From: Phoenix dactylifera
Lineage: Eukaryota; Streptophyta; Magnoliopsida; Arecales; Arecaceae
NCBI RefSeq assembly: GCF_009389715.1
Contig: NW_024067838.1
Location: 211,001-275,000 of the forward strand
Direction of reading: 5' to 3'
Length of the DNA: 64,000 bases
A model generated the notes under the pieces. The model had not been told where the DNA came from. It ran no database searches and worked only from the letters and a program-made list of their open reading frames with translations. Below are positions 47,107-58,819 of this stretch, one piece after another (position 1 is the first letter of the stretch; every line of letters begins with the position of its first letter). The position numbers and the translations under genes are program-made.

Positions 47107-48349
47107 CCAACTTGCTTAGACTCGATATCGATAAGGATTTATAGGGTTGGACCGGATTCTAAATTTTGATCTATTCTATATTTCGAACTGAGTTTGAATT
47201 TGTTGAATTCTGATCTGACTTGATATGATCCAACCGGATTGTTATATAGGTCTAATTTAGAACTTCTAACATATTATCCAATTCAACACGAATCCAATAA
47301 ACCCGTTAACCCAAGATGAATGGGGGTGGTGTTAAGCCGGTCTATTATCCACGGTCTACTCTTTCGAAATCCCAATTAGAATTCAGTCCCATATAATGAT
47401 GGCATCCATCATTAATTAATTGGTTTAAAATAAATGGTGTCATCATCCCACCAATCTGAGCTTTTTGATCTGATTTTATTCATATGACATGACAAATGTT
47501 GGGGCAAATTGAATGTTGGGTGATATCTTTGGATGAAAAGTTTGATTTTTAAATTGTAGATTGATACTGTAATTAATTTGGCATTCTATCCATAATCTGT
47601 TTCATGCTAAATATATCATAACATGCTTCCAAAGAGATATTCATATCTTATGATGAAGCTAGAATTTTCTTTTGTCCAAATTTAACTCTTTTATTTCAAA
47701 ACTCAATACGTGCAACCTAAATCCGACTCGGATCCAAATTTTTTGAATTAGGATCGAGTTATATATAGATCCGATCCAATCTGATTCGATCTTCTATTGG
47801 GTTAGATCCGGATCCAATAGTAGGATCCTAACTAATGATAATTTAGGCTACGTGCAGGTTTTTCTATTTTCAATTTAACCTACTCTTTTATAATATCTAA
47901 TTGGTTCATGTCGTTTCTGAACTTTATTATCTTCATTTTTTTAAATTCTAATTGTATTTGGATTTTTTTTGCTTTAAAGATTATTTTATGCTTTATATTA
48001 CTATATATGCTCATATTTTAATGATTTTATTTTTAGGTCTATATTCATTTAGCTTTGTTTTATATTGTTTTCTTTTATTTTTACATCAACGTTTATATTT
48101 TGCAAGTGATCTATTATTTGCTCTTCTTCTTTACATATTTTCTTATTTTTATTATTCTAATTTATTTTTATTCTAATTTATTTTATTGATTTGATTTCAT
48201 TTTTTTATCTTTAATTCATATTTCTATTAATTGTATATTCATTTTGATTAAAATTAAAACTAAAACATAAAATATTTTTTTATTTCAATTATTTTATTTA
48301 TATCAAATGTGTTATTACATCTGCCTATTTGTTAGCATGTATGTATAAA
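47107..48349. other. AT-rich intergenic DNA
   Basis: No gene or structured repeat recognised. Several lines are strongly T-rich on the plus strand (47930-48310). Confidence 0.5.
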
Positions 48350-48498
<149 letters not shown>

Positions 48499-48899
48499 TA
48501 CTTACACACACATATACATATGCATGCGTGCGTGTGTCTATATGGCTTGCAACTAAGATGCTATGGCATAGTTTTTGGAGTAGACCATAATAGCAACATT
48601 GTTACTAACAAAAGAATACCAAAGCCGTTATCTTAAAGTGTGTGTATATTGGTCACATGAATTCCTTTAGATCTTGTTATACCTTATGTGTAGAGTTAAT
48701 ACTTGTTAAGCATGGACATGTATCAAAATTCATGCCTCAAAGTGGTACCAATCTTGATGCACATTTGTGTGCATGATGAAAAAATTACGGAAAATTAATT
48801 CCCCACCCTCTCAAGGATCCTACTATAACAAAAGTCCCCGTTGACCGGTCCTAAAATCTTTAGTACAATAACTTCACTAAGTTTAATTCCTGATCCTTG

Positions 48900-49789
48900 A
48901 GCCCTTTTTTTTTAAAAAAATGCCAAAAATGCCCCTACCTACTGATCTCCCGTCTTATTGAAGAAGAGGAACAAAAAGGGGGTCGGGCCAGCCGTCGGCC
49001 GTGGCTGCCCCCTCTCGCGGCCGTGTCGCCGGGAATGCCCGTGCCCCCTCCTGGGCCATCTCTCGCGGCCGCGCTGCCGGGAATGCCCTCGCCCCCATGG
49101 TGGGGAGGTGCCGAAGAAGAGGAAGAAGGGCGGTTGTGGCGTCCTGCGGCTGTTGCCGGCCATGGCCCGCTCTCCTCCTGCGTCCACCACGGCCCGGTCC
49201 TTTTCCGGTGCCGCCGACTTCGCGGAAGGAAAAGAATTCTCCGCTGGCCATCTACGGCTGCTGCCGCGGCAGCTCGGCCCCCTCCCGTGGCCCCTCTTGC
49301 GGCCGCCGCAGCCCGAACCCCTTCTGGCACCGACGGCCCGTAGGAGGAGAAGAAAGAAGAAAGAAGAAAGTAGGAGAAGGGAAGAAGAGAAGAAAAAAAA
49401 GAAAAAGAAAAAAAAAGAAGAAAAGAAAAGAAAAAAAAAATAAAGAAAAAAAAGAAAAAAGAAAAAAAAAGAAAAAAAAAATAAAAAAGAAAAGAAGAAA
49501 AAAAGGAAAGAAAAGAAAATAAATAAATAAATACATATATATATATATGTGTGTATGTGAATGAACGAACAAATAAATAAGATAATAAATAAATATAATA
49601 AAATAAATAAATAAAAGCCGCCGCGGTCAAGCCGCCTCCTACGGATGCCACGGCCCGCTCTCTTCTGGCGCCACTGGCCTCACGGAAGGAGAAAATAGAA
49701 GAAAAGAAAAAAGAAGAAAAAGAAAGAAAAAGAAGAAAAAAATAAAATAAAAAAGAAAAGAAGAAAACAAAAGAAAGAAAAGAAAAATA

Positions 49790-49827
<38 letters not shown>

Positions 49828-50010
49828 TGAACGAATAAATAATAAATAATAAGATAATAAAAAAATATATTGTAATGAAATAAAATAATAAATAAAAAAA
49901 CAAAAGCTGTGGCTGCTGCGACCGAGCCCCGCCGTCCTCACAGAAGGAGAAAATAGAAAAAAAGAAAAGAAAAGAAAAAAAAGAAAAAGAAAATAATGAG
50001 AGCGACAAAT
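48900..50010. repeat. GC island and three polypurine/AT blocks, low complexity
   Basis: A GC-rich part (48980-49340; repeated GCCGGGAATGCC and CGCGGCCG) is followed by a GAAA/GAAGAA polypurine tract (49340-49520), then ATATAT and AATAAATA. A shorter GC part plus polypurine tract plus AT run repeats at 49617-49905, and again in brief at 49906-50000. The recurring GGAAGGAGAAAATAGAAAA segment shows that the last two blocks are related. The long ORFs here are Lys/Arg or Phe/Ser runs and not genes. Confidence 0.7.
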
Positions 50011-50084
50011 AATCTGATCTTTATGATATTTGTAGGTACAATAGATTTGTGACCATTGCAATTAGTTAAGTAAGCTTGGAACTC

Positions 50085-50400
50085 AATTCATATAGCCTCG
50101 AAGACAATTAACTCACCATTACAATTAGGTTGGTAAGCTTGGTATAGAGGTAATATAGCATGGCACACTTTTAAGTAAGCTTAGCACGCAATTAATCAAT
50201 ATTTGAATACTTAATCTAGCCTGGCACAGAGTTAAATCTTCTCGGCACCCAGTTAAATAAGCTTGGAATACACTTAATCTACCCTGTCATACAGTTAAAT
50301 CATCTTGGAACACAGTTAAGTCTTCTCTGTACACAATTAAGTCTCTCCGCACACAATTAAATATTCTTTGCACACAATTAAGTTAAGAGTTAACTACTCA
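50085..50400. repeat. degenerate ~30-bp minisatellite
   Basis: Repeated theme AAGCTTGG-ACACAGTTAAGT and variants (CTTCTCTGTACACAATTAAG), about ten imperfect units. No coding capacity. Confidence 0.65.
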
Positions 50401-50999
50401 AAAAAGAGTTAACTGATTTCAAACTTTTTGCAACATTAAGCCTTCTTAACTTAACTGTATGCAGAAAAAATTTAACTGTATCCTCATTAAAAAATTTTGC
50501 AGTTGGCATGCCATTTGGCATTAAAAGGTTGATTATTTAGACCACTAATTCATTCCCCTAATTAAACCCAACTTGATCTTTGGTTGGAATTTTTCCAACC
50601 AATCTAGCTCAAACCCTTTTTGATCTAAAGTTCAAAATTAGATTGGCCTAGTATTGGGTTAGGCTGTTTTGGATTAAATTATTGGGGATAAGTCAAATAG
50701 TGCTGGTAACATAAGATTGAAAAAGGGTTTTGGACAATTTTGTCCAAGTAAGTATTACGTTTGGTGAGACTTATTTGCGTGCACATATACAATTGAATAA
50801 CTTAACAAAATTAAAAATACACTTAATAATAAAATACATCAATGTTTTATATAAAATAGAAATATAGATTTATTTATTATTTTTGGGTTGGATTGGGTTC
50901 TGACTTTTGATTGGGTTACTACTCCCATTCCCGTTCTTTCTCTCTCTGGCCTCATCGAATCGACTCCACTCCGCCGGCCATCCTTCTGTCTCCCCGCCG
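50401..50999. promoter_or_regulatory. carboxylesterase gene 5' region
   Basis: AT-rich DNA ending in a pyrimidine-rich TTTCTCTCTCTGGCCTC stretch just before the start codon, as in many plant leaders. No definite TATA box assigned. Confidence 0.4.
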
Positions 51000-51983
51000 A
51001 TGGATCCCTACGAATACCTCAAGATCTCCCGGAACCCAGATGGCTCCATCACCCGCCACGCCTCCATTCCCTTCTCCCCCGCGAACCCCGACGCTACCCC
51101 CGTCCTCTCCAAAGACGTCCCCCTCAACCCCGCCCACAAGACCTGGCTCCGAATCTTCCTCCCCACCCAATCATCGCCTTCCCCCGAGAAGCAGCTCCCC
51201 GTCGTCTTCTACTTCCACGGCGGCGGCTTCATCCTCCTCAGCGCCGGCACCACCCTCTTCCACGACTTCTGCGTCAAATTATCCGCCGAACTCCCCGCCG
51301 TAGTCCTCTCCGTCGAGTACCGCCTCGCCCCGGAGCACCGCCTCCCCGCCGCCTACGACGACGCCGTCGACGCCCTCCTCTGGGCCTGCGCCCAGGCCCT
51401 CGGCCCCGCCTCCGCAGTCGGCGCCCGCGCCGACTTCTCCCGGTGCTTCCTGATGGGCAGCAGCGCCGGCGCCAACATCGCCTACCACGCCGGCCTCCGC
51501 GCGATGGCCATGGATCTGAACCCGCTGAAGATCCAAGGGCTCATCTTGTACCAGCCCTTCTTCGGAGGGAAAGATAGGACGGAGTCGGAGACGAGAATGG
51601 CGGAGGACCCGGTTTTGGCTCTACCGGTGAACGATTTGATGTGGGAGCTGTCGCTGCCGGAAGGGGCGGACAGGGACCACGAGTACTGCAATCCGGTGGT
51701 CGGGAAGACGGGGAGGGAGGGGGCTACCGCGGTGGCGGGGCTGCCGCGGTGTCTGGTGAAGGGGCACACGGGCGACCCGCTCCTCGATCGGCAGAAGTTG
51801 TTCTTAAGGATGTTGGAGAGGGGAGGGGTCGAGGTGGTGGCGTGGATAGAGGAGGGAGGCTGCCACGGGATCGATGTGCATGATGCCAAGCAGGCCGAGA
51901 AGCTGCTGTCGGATATTCGAGGATTCGCCAGTCTTGCCGCCGGTGCCGGCGCGGCCGCCGCCGCCGGTGCTGGTGAGGGTTAA
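51000..51983 (+). CDS. CXE-type carboxylesterase (CXE8/CXE20-like)
   Basis: Alpha/beta-hydrolase of the plant CXE (GID1-like, HSL) family; a soluble esterase for small acyl substrates, actual substrate unknown. Intronless, 327 residues from the ATG at 51000 (MDPYEYLKISRNPDGSITRH). An earlier in-frame Met at 50907 adds 31 residues of untypical sequence. Oxyanion motif HGGGF at 73-77; nucleophile Ser 155 in GSSAG; Asp 259 in GDPLLD; His 289 in CHGID. The stretches LAPEHRLPAAYDDAVDAL, GLILYQPFFGG and DRDHEYCNP match the AtCXE8/CXE20 subgroup. The last ~15 residues are Ala/Gly only and not part of the fold. Class I CXEs are catalytic, unlike GID1. Convergent with the dehydrogenase gene about 1 kb downstream. 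Confidence 0.9.
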   Translation: MDPYEYLKISRNPDGSITRHASIPFSPANPDATPVLSKDVPLNPAHKTWLRIFLPTQSSPSPEKQLPVVFYFHGGGFILLSAGTTLFHDFCVKLSAELPAVVLSVEYRLAPEHRLPAAYDDAVDALLWACAQALGPASAVGARADFSRCFLMGSSAGANIAYHAGLRAMAMDLNPLKIQGLILYQPFFGGKDRTESETRMAEDPVLALPVNDLMWELSLPEGADRDHEYCNPVVGKTGREGATAVAGLPRCLVKGHTGDPLLDRQKLFLRMLERGGVEVVAWIEEGGCHGIDVHDAKQAEKLLSDIRGFASLAAGAGAAAAAGAGEG

Positions 51984-53025
51984 TCGAAACGACATGAGTA
52001 AGCGAACAATAATGAGATCATGCTAAACTTAAGAAATTAGTTTGTGATTCTTCTTCCAATTTGTTTCGTCACTTATTTTCCTTTATGTAACTCACCTGGT
52101 ATCTCTTATTTTTACGATCGCATTGCTATTTTCCCTTTTACGTGTCTCTAATTCCTGCTTCAAGCGTGTGTTTTTGTCTTTTCTCGTTTTCCATAGAAGG
52201 GTTAATCTCTCTCCTTTGAAAACTCCAACCAAACAAGAGGCATTTCATTACTTTTCCGTTGACCACACTTTCCCCCTCCTTTTCCTGCGAACCAAACGAG
52301 CCCTAAATTCGGCATACCGAATAATACATCTTCCGTACCTTATCCCGATTTAATACCAGAATGGACGGTACGTATCGGTATTGATTAGTATAGTAAATTT
52401 TGATTCTAACTTAATTATTTCAAGTTAACGAGCATTGATACAACCAATGTTTCAATCATACCCTCACCTTATCTCCACGGAGTTTAAAGTCCATTTATCT
52501 CCCTGGAACGATGGAAGGTGGCAACACCAAGTGATTCTGGCAATAACATGAAACAACACGCCACCGTATATCCAACAAGAGCTATGAACTAATAAAACAT
52601 AGCATTCTAATGGTAATTAAACAATCAGAACGAGGAGGTTGTCATATAGTAACTAATATTTGACGAGCAAAGATTGATCCTGCTGTTGGTCGGTAAATGA
52701 AGGTTTCTGAGAGGGGCATTATTTGGAGGAATCACCATTATTGAAGTCATGCAAGCAGGTCCAAGCACATCGGCATAGCAAATCTACCACCAGGAAATGA
52801 AGCTGTAGCTGCCAGATACCATAATAATTCTAGTCATTTTGCCACAATGAGATATTTAGTTATAAGACAACCACAAGACAATGGGTTACAGCATGACGCC
52901 GAACAGCCCCAACGGCGGAGTTTTGATAGGATCCAATATCCTGGTACTAAATCAGAATGGGGGAAAAAAACTTATCAGACTTTGTGGCCAATGTAATTAG
53001 TGTCAAAAAATTGATTGAGTTCTTT
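51984..53025. other. spacer between convergent carboxylesterase and dehydrogenase genes
   Basis: 3' UTRs of both genes are expected here. At 52305-52395 there is a fragment of the CGGTAC repeat family (GGCATACCGAATAATAC, GACGGTACGTATCGGTA). Nothing else recognised. Confidence 0.5.
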
Positions 53026-53547
53026 CTATTCTGAAATTGGAGTAAGCAACGGCCTATTTGAGAAGAAAGCTTCCAAATTGCCCATGACCACCTTAAGCAG
53101 CCCATGAAATGATTCCGGTGTGAACACAGCTTGATGATGCGACAATACAACATTGTCCATGTGAAAGAGCTCTTGGGGCACAGCTGGTTCATTCTCAAAC
53201 ACGTCGAGACCAGCACCTCCAATCTCCCCTTCCATCAAACACCTGACTAGTTCCTTCTCATCGACGAGAGCCCCACGCCCTATATTGATGATAATGCCAT
53301 CTTTGCCTAATGCTAACATGACTTCCTTGTCGACGATATGGTGCGTTTCAGCGGTCAATGCACAAGTTATAATCAGAACTTCGCTTTCAGCAGCAAGGTC
53401 AGTAACATTTGAGAAAAACTCGTGGGAGACGGATGGCTTCTTTGTTCTTGAGTGGTATAAGATAGTGCAGCCGATGGCATCGAGCCTTCTTGCAACTGCA
53501 GATCCAATGCTTCCTAGCCCAATAATACCAACTCGTTTTCCACCCAG
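53026..53547 (-). CDS. 2-hydroxyacid dehydrogenase, last exon (2KGR/HPR3-like), partial
   Basis: NAD(P)-dependent reductase of the glyoxylate/hydroxypyruvate/2-ketogluconate type. This exon encodes the last 173 residues: the Rossmann motif GIIGLGSIGSAVARRL, then HSRTKKP, whose Ser-Arg suits NADPH. The catalytic residues are Arg in NIGRGALVD, Glu in FENEPAVP, and His in LSHHQAVFTPESF (the family usually has Pro-His; here His-His). The acceptor at 53548 (GATGTCCCAG) is followed by LGGKRVG, where related genes also have their intron. The N-terminal ~140 residues were not recognised anywhere up to 64000. Either the intron exceeds 10 kb or the first exon is lost. Confidence 0.85.
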   Translation of the reverse strand: MGGKRVGIIGLGSIGSAVARRLDAIGCTILYHSRTKKPSVSHEFFSNVTDLAAESEVLIITCALTAETHHIVDKEVMLALGKDGIIINIGRGALVDEKELVRCLMEGEIGGAGLDVFENEPAVPQELFHMDNVVLSHHQAVFTPESFHGLLKVVMGNLEAFFSNRPLLTPISE

Positions 53548-54163
53548 CTGGGACATCATAAAACAGGATATCAACACATTAGCTTAGATGATTATCTAAA
53601 GATCAAAGAAGAGATAGTTATCTAAAGATCAACATGTACAAAATTGTCACGATTAATCCTTATGTCAAAATGGACCAGTAGTTGCACATTAGCAATAGAG
53701 AGAGTAACATGGGAAATCAAGTATTATGGAAATTATTGACAGTTGCACTAAAGAAGCCAGAAAGATATCAAATATCCTAAAAATCACTGCCATGATGCTG
53801 TAGGTATCATTCTCCTAAGAATAAAGGAGCTGACCAGCTGACCTAGCAATATCCAAGTAATAGCAGCACATCAAGAAAGTTTCCAGCAGTAATGCTTCAT
53901 AAGTGAGATGACTTAAGACTCTCTCAAAGGAGGTCTAAATTACCACCAAGCAGTCCTTTTCTTAATTAGTTGTGGTAATTGCATTTTGGCAAAGAGGCTA
54001 AATGGCAAAGGAAGAATATATTTCACGTTAGATGTTCCACAAATATGATTCATTGAACCTTAACCCTACTCGCCCAAAACAGCTCTTGCAAGCACAGACA
54101 GACAGAGACAGAGACAGAGACAGAGACACAGCCGGAGATAGATAGATAGATAGATAGACAGAC

Positions 54164-54222
<59 letters not shown>

Positions 54223-55284
54223 TTCACATGTAGAAGGATTCTCCACCATATTACTCTGGAAAAATAGTCCAAACAATATCTGACAATGGAAAAGACAGTA
54301 CAGAATATGGGGGACGATTCAGGCATTATGGCTTTATGTAAAGAAACAAAACCAATAATGTTTAAAGAACATGTGCAACAAGAGTTTTCAAGATCATTTT
54401 GGCCTTCTGAAACCGATTTCTTGGATGCAGAAAAAGGTTAATACTGTCACTGTAGTTACAGAAAAGAAAACAAGATAAATTATGTATAATTTGACCAGTC
54501 AGCAGCAAAGTTTGCGTAAAATCAACATGGATTTGGAGATCTCATCTGTCAGTTTCCCCTAATAAAGATCAGAGAAAGTTTGAGAAAGTTATATATTTGA
54601 ACTGGATATTGTGGTACCCTTGCCATTCTGTACCCTACAGAGGAGTTTATGAAATTCTTGGTAGGATCTTAGAAAAAATTAAGAAATGACATAAGATCAT
54701 TTCTACCATCTTCATCTTTATGTCACCCTTTCCACTTTGATAATGAAGAGGGACTCGTATTCTTTTTAAATAATAGCTGACTGTCAAATAAAGAGAGCAA
54801 GGCTTCTGATTCTGTATCATGATCTAATTCGCAGCTAAAAATGAATGATTATACTCTTTGTGGATCAAGGACAAAGAAAAAAGAGAGATTCTTTCTGTTT
54901 TCATTGGCCAGCAAACAGAAATATATCTTTGGGTAAATTCTTCCTGTCATGACAACAGAAATGCTACCCTAATGATATCAAAAGCACAAAGTTTCAGTTC
55001 ATTTTGGTGAAGCTATATATCATCTACTGGAAGAATTTAAAAAAGCCCTTTAAATCCATAAGCAAGATGAAATTTCTCAAGTATGAGCGATCCATAAAGG
55101 TGACAACCAAGAAAAAGGAAAGTACTTTTTTGTCAATTTTCTTTTATCAATAAATAAAGATACGAGCCCTGCATGATAGCTGTGTAAGAACTGTATTAGA
55201 GACATCCTCACATTTCTCCTTGAGAAAGAAAATGCAATCACTAGTTACCTATTAAACTATTCCAAGACAAAATTAATATTTGAA
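53548..55284 (-). other. probable intron DNA of the dehydrogenase gene
   Basis: No exon-like ORF. Contains a GACAGA/GATA/GA microsatellite (54094-54219). The remainder is AT-rich without recognised elements. Confidence 0.5.
54094..54219. repeat. compound GACAGA / GATA / GA microsatellite
   Basis: GACAGA units pass into GATA and then into a pure GA run. Confidence 0.95.
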
Positions 55285-55969
55285 GGGAGAATTACCAAAA
55301 TGAGAACTGGAGGAGGTCAATTTTCAAGCAATGGGCTAGAATGGGTCAAATCTCGTTCTTGCTGAGGCAGAAAGAACTTTATTTCAAGGGGGTGAAATAA
55401 ATTACAGAAAGGTAAATGGATGATTACAGATACTCTTTCTAAGTTTCCCATCTCTCTCTTTATCAAATCTTTCATCCCTCACATCTCACCTGGTCACATT
55501 CATGACCAAGTTTATCAATTGTATGATCTGATTTTACCAATCAAAGGCGCCAAATTTACCAAACATTTATGCCAATTTTACAAGCTGGCTGTGTCAAAAT
55601 TACTAATTTATGATCAACCATTTTATTAGTCATGTTACGAGTTCTAGATATTGAGTTCACTAGTTATTCATCCCAAAGAAACCTATCCAGCGTATGAGTA
55701 GTATGTCCTAATTTTATCAGACTAGGTGCAAAGTTTACGAAACCTTTGTCCAAGTTTTACAAGTTAAGATGAAAAGTTGACAGTTTCCATGTCCCAAAGA
55801 TACCAATCTAGGGAACCATTATTACTAATCAAGTGCCCCAAAGTTACCAGTCCCATGTATGAAATTTACTAGTTATATGCTCCAGAGCTTCAACTAAAAA
55901 TACTAGTAGGAAGTGATATCCCTAGAAGCTAAGGAGTGATGAGTATAAGAGAAAGGTGGGGGGATGGAT

Positions 55970-56013
<44 letters not shown>

Positions 56014-56029
56014 CGCCGGGGGTGGGGGG

Positions 56030-56278
56030 TGAAGGGGGATCGGTGAGGAGGAAAGATAGGCATACAGTTGTATGTTTAGATTTTATTAGTCAAATATGCC
56101 AAATTTATTAGTTCAACTATACAAGATTTACCATTTCATCATGGGAGGGGCACTTTGAGAACAAGAATATTTGAAAGTTGAAACATCTAAATATTGATAG
56201 GATATCAGTAGGGCTGTTAACGAGCCGAGCCGAGCCCGAGCCTCCGCAAGCTCGGCTCGGCTCGTTTCACCAACTCCC

Positions 56279-56310
<32 letters not shown>

Positions 56311-57690
56311 TACCGAGCCTAGTATCGGGCTCGGGCTTGGGCTCGTGAAGCTCGTTTGCCCGAGCCCGAGCCTGCCCCATCCCCATCCCCGTCCCTGTCT
56401 CCGTCGACCGTCGGAGAGAAGAACGAGCAGCCGCCAGCCGAGCTCGGTTTCGGCGGTTCGTCGGAGAAGAATGAAGGAAGGAAAGAAAGAAAAGAAGAAG
56501 AAGAGAAGAAAGAAGAATGAAGGAAGGACTCACCTCGTCGCGTGCGGCGGCCGCCGGCTTCAGCCGCGAGCACTGCCGGCACGGGCATCGGCCGCAGGCA
56601 CGGCCGAGGACGCCACGGTCGCCGCGAGCTCGGCCGTGGGCGTCGCCGGCCGCGGCCCGACCCTCCCGTGCGAGGGACTCCTCACGTAGCATTAGCATTC
56701 GCGTCGCCGGCCGCGGCCCGACCCTCCTCTGTCGCAGTCTCGCCGCCGTCGCCGGTGGAGGAGTCGGCAAAGAGGGGAAAAGAGAGAGGGAGAAACAGAG
56801 AAGAAAGAGCGGGAGGGACAACCCTATCCAGAAGAGGGGAAAAGAGAGAGGGAGAAACGGAGAAGAAAGAGGGGAAAAGAGAGGGAGAAACGGAGAAGGA
56901 AGAGGGGAAAAGAGAGAGGGAGAAACGGAGAAGAAAGGAGGGGAGGGACACCCGGAGGGGAGGGGAGGGACACCCGGAAGAGGGGAGGGGAGCCTGGGAG
57001 GGACACCCGGACGCTTCTGGAGAAACCCAGAAGAAAGGAGAAAAAAAAAAAAGAAAGAGGAGGTGGCCGGTGGGACTATGGGAGGGAAGGTAACGGATTG
57101 GGTTTGGGTTAACGGGCTAAGTCCGAACCCAAACCAATCCAATTCGATTTTGGAGCCCTCTTTTGGGCTCGTTTGGGCTCGCGAGCTGCTCGAGCTCGGG
57201 CTCAAATTTAAACGGGCCTCATTTTGGGCTCGGGCTCGGGCTCGTTTGACTAACGAGCCGAGCTCGAGCCGGGCTTTTACCGAGCCGGGCCCGAGCCGAG
57301 CCCGAGCAGCTCGGCCCGTTGACAGCCCTAGATATCAGGGCATCCTACCATCCCAAGTGTCAGATGGGACGAGTCAGAAAATGGACCAAGATGGAACATC
57401 CACCTTCCCGAGTGTTGGTATCAGGGAGAGGGGAGGGGGGGGGGCAGGGGAAGAGGAGGAAAGCTAGGCATACAGTTGTATATTTAAATTTTATTAGTCA
57501 AATATGCCAAATTTACCGGTTCAACTCTGCAAGATTTACTATTTCATCATGGGAGAGGCACTTTGAGAACAAGAATATTTTAAACATCTAAATATTGATA
57601 GGATAGTGGGGCGTCCTACCATCCTAAGTGTCAGATGGGATGGGTCAGGAAATGGACCAAGATGGAACATCCACCTTCTCAAGTGTTGGT
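56030..57690. repeat. tandem duplication of ~290 bp inside the MULE-like element
   Basis: Copy 1 (56040-56208 continuing at 57331-57421) and copy 2 (57440-57690) share GGCATACAGTTGTAT, TTTTATTAGTCAAATATGCC, GGCACTTTGAGAACAAGAAT, AAACATCTAAATATTGATAG and ATGGAACATCCACCTTC. Copy 1 is interrupted by the hAT insertion. Copy 2 still shows the empty site with a small change (GATAGGATAGTGGGGC). Confidence 0.82.
56209..57330. mobile_element. non-autonomous hAT element, 1122 bp, GCTCGG-rich ends
   Basis: Ends TAGGGCTGTTAACGAGCC and (reverse complement) TAGGGCTGTCAACGGGCC. Exact 8-bp duplication GATATCAG at 56201-56208 and 57331-57338. The subterminal regions are packed with GAGCC/GGCTC units (GCTCGGGCTCGGGCTCGG). 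The interior is GC-rich with a GGGAGAAACGGAGAAG tandem run (56780-56945). No transposase; the ORFs are low complexity. Confidence 0.9.
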
Positions 57691-57890
57691 ATGTGGGGCA
57701 TCCTACTCTACCAAAAAAACTAGGATGGCTCCCCTCCCATGGTATTTAAGACCTTGCATTCATCTCTTGGTAATTTATTTCAGCCCTTTGAAATAAAGTT
57801 GTATCCACCTCGGCTGGAATAGGATTTGACCCATTTCAGCTGATTGTCTGAAAATTGACCTCATCCTATTCTCGTTTTTGTGATTCTCCC

Positions 57891-58819
57891 TAATTTGAAT
57901 ACTCTCCTGATAATCGTTGCAATCACCAATGAAGGTTTTTCAGGGATAACCAAGCTTTGGTAATACCCAAAATTCAAGTAACCAAAAAACATATCATCCC
58001 TGAAATTACCAAAGGAAATATTATTCATGGAAAAAGCAGAAGCTTGAGCCAAAACTTCCACAAGTACTATTTCTTCTACATGAAGAAAATTGCATGGAAT
58101 TCATAGCACAAGCTTAAATGCATCAGATTCATGCCTTTTTTCTTGACCCCATCAAGTCCTAAGCAACTGAATAGTGGTTCCTTGATCCAAAATGCAATTG
58201 TAAGAGATCGGGATTAGTTGCAAAGCTTCTGGAGGTCTTCCTGATGAATAAGCCACATCTCCGTTTTTTTAATCTTTTCATGAGATCAATACTAGATTGA
58301 TGTTCTTTCAACTGGCATAGGGACTTCAAATTGGCTCACAAGATAATAACTTGCCCCAATTTCAAACTTCCACTAAACATTCTAGACAAACTTCTACCTT
58401 GAATGAAATGAAAATAACTCATAATGGAAACTGTAAATGTCAAAGAAACCTATCCTGTATCCTTCTTAACTTATGGAAACTTGGAGAAACACTCAAACAA
58501 ACTTAAAGAGCATTACAGAAGAGAAGAAGCCAAAAAGTCCTAAAGAAACTAACAACCAGTGCTCTTCCTGCAAATGGATAGTTTTGCTGAAATTATGACA
58601 TACATTCAGCATATATCTAGTGTCCATATCTCAGTCCTGATATCTGCAAAGTAAATCAGCCACAGCTTCCTTCTCGAAACTCCAATTTCAGTGATTCCAG
58701 CCATATGTTAAAAGGCCTACTCAAGGTCTCTTAACAGAATAGGCCCAAGCCTCCAGTTATTTCAATTTCAAATCAGATTGAAGTTCTTTCAAATGCTAAG
58801 AAAAGTGAATCATTGCCTG
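57891..58819. other. unassigned AT-rich DNA
   Basis: No gene, terminal repeat or tandem array recognised between the MULE-like element and the solo LTR. Confidence 0.5.

Larger units (their letters stand above)
55285..57890. mobile_element. MULE-like element with long terminal inverted repeats
   Basis: The ends are inverted copies over about 140 bp: the left begins GGGAGAATTACCAAAATGAG, and the right end reverse-complemented begins GGGAGAATCACAAAAACGAG. Both arms contain GAGGTCAATTTTC, ATGGGTCAAATC and ACTTTATTTCAA. Flanking 9-mers ATATTTGAA (55276-55284) and TAATTTGAA (57891-57899) agree at 7 of 9 bases. Long inverted repeats plus a ~9-bp duplication suggest a Mutator-like element. It has no transposase. 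It holds a tandem duplication and a nested hAT element. Superfamily is inferred. Confidence 0.72.

Noticed and set aside
49001..50061. Lys/Arg-rich and Phe/Ser-rich ORFs in the polypurine region
   Set aside because: Pure low-complexity translation of GAAA tracts; no domain, no codon bias.
50907..50999. Upstream in-frame start of the carboxylesterase
   Set aside because: The 31 added residues are hydrophobic and could mimic a signal peptide, but family members start at the MDPY position and the DNA looks like a pyrimidine-rich leader.
56209..57330. GAGCC/GGCTC-rich region as a CpG-island promoter
   Set aside because: It is bounded by an exact 8-bp duplication and inverted ends, so it is a transposon and not a promoter of a local gene.
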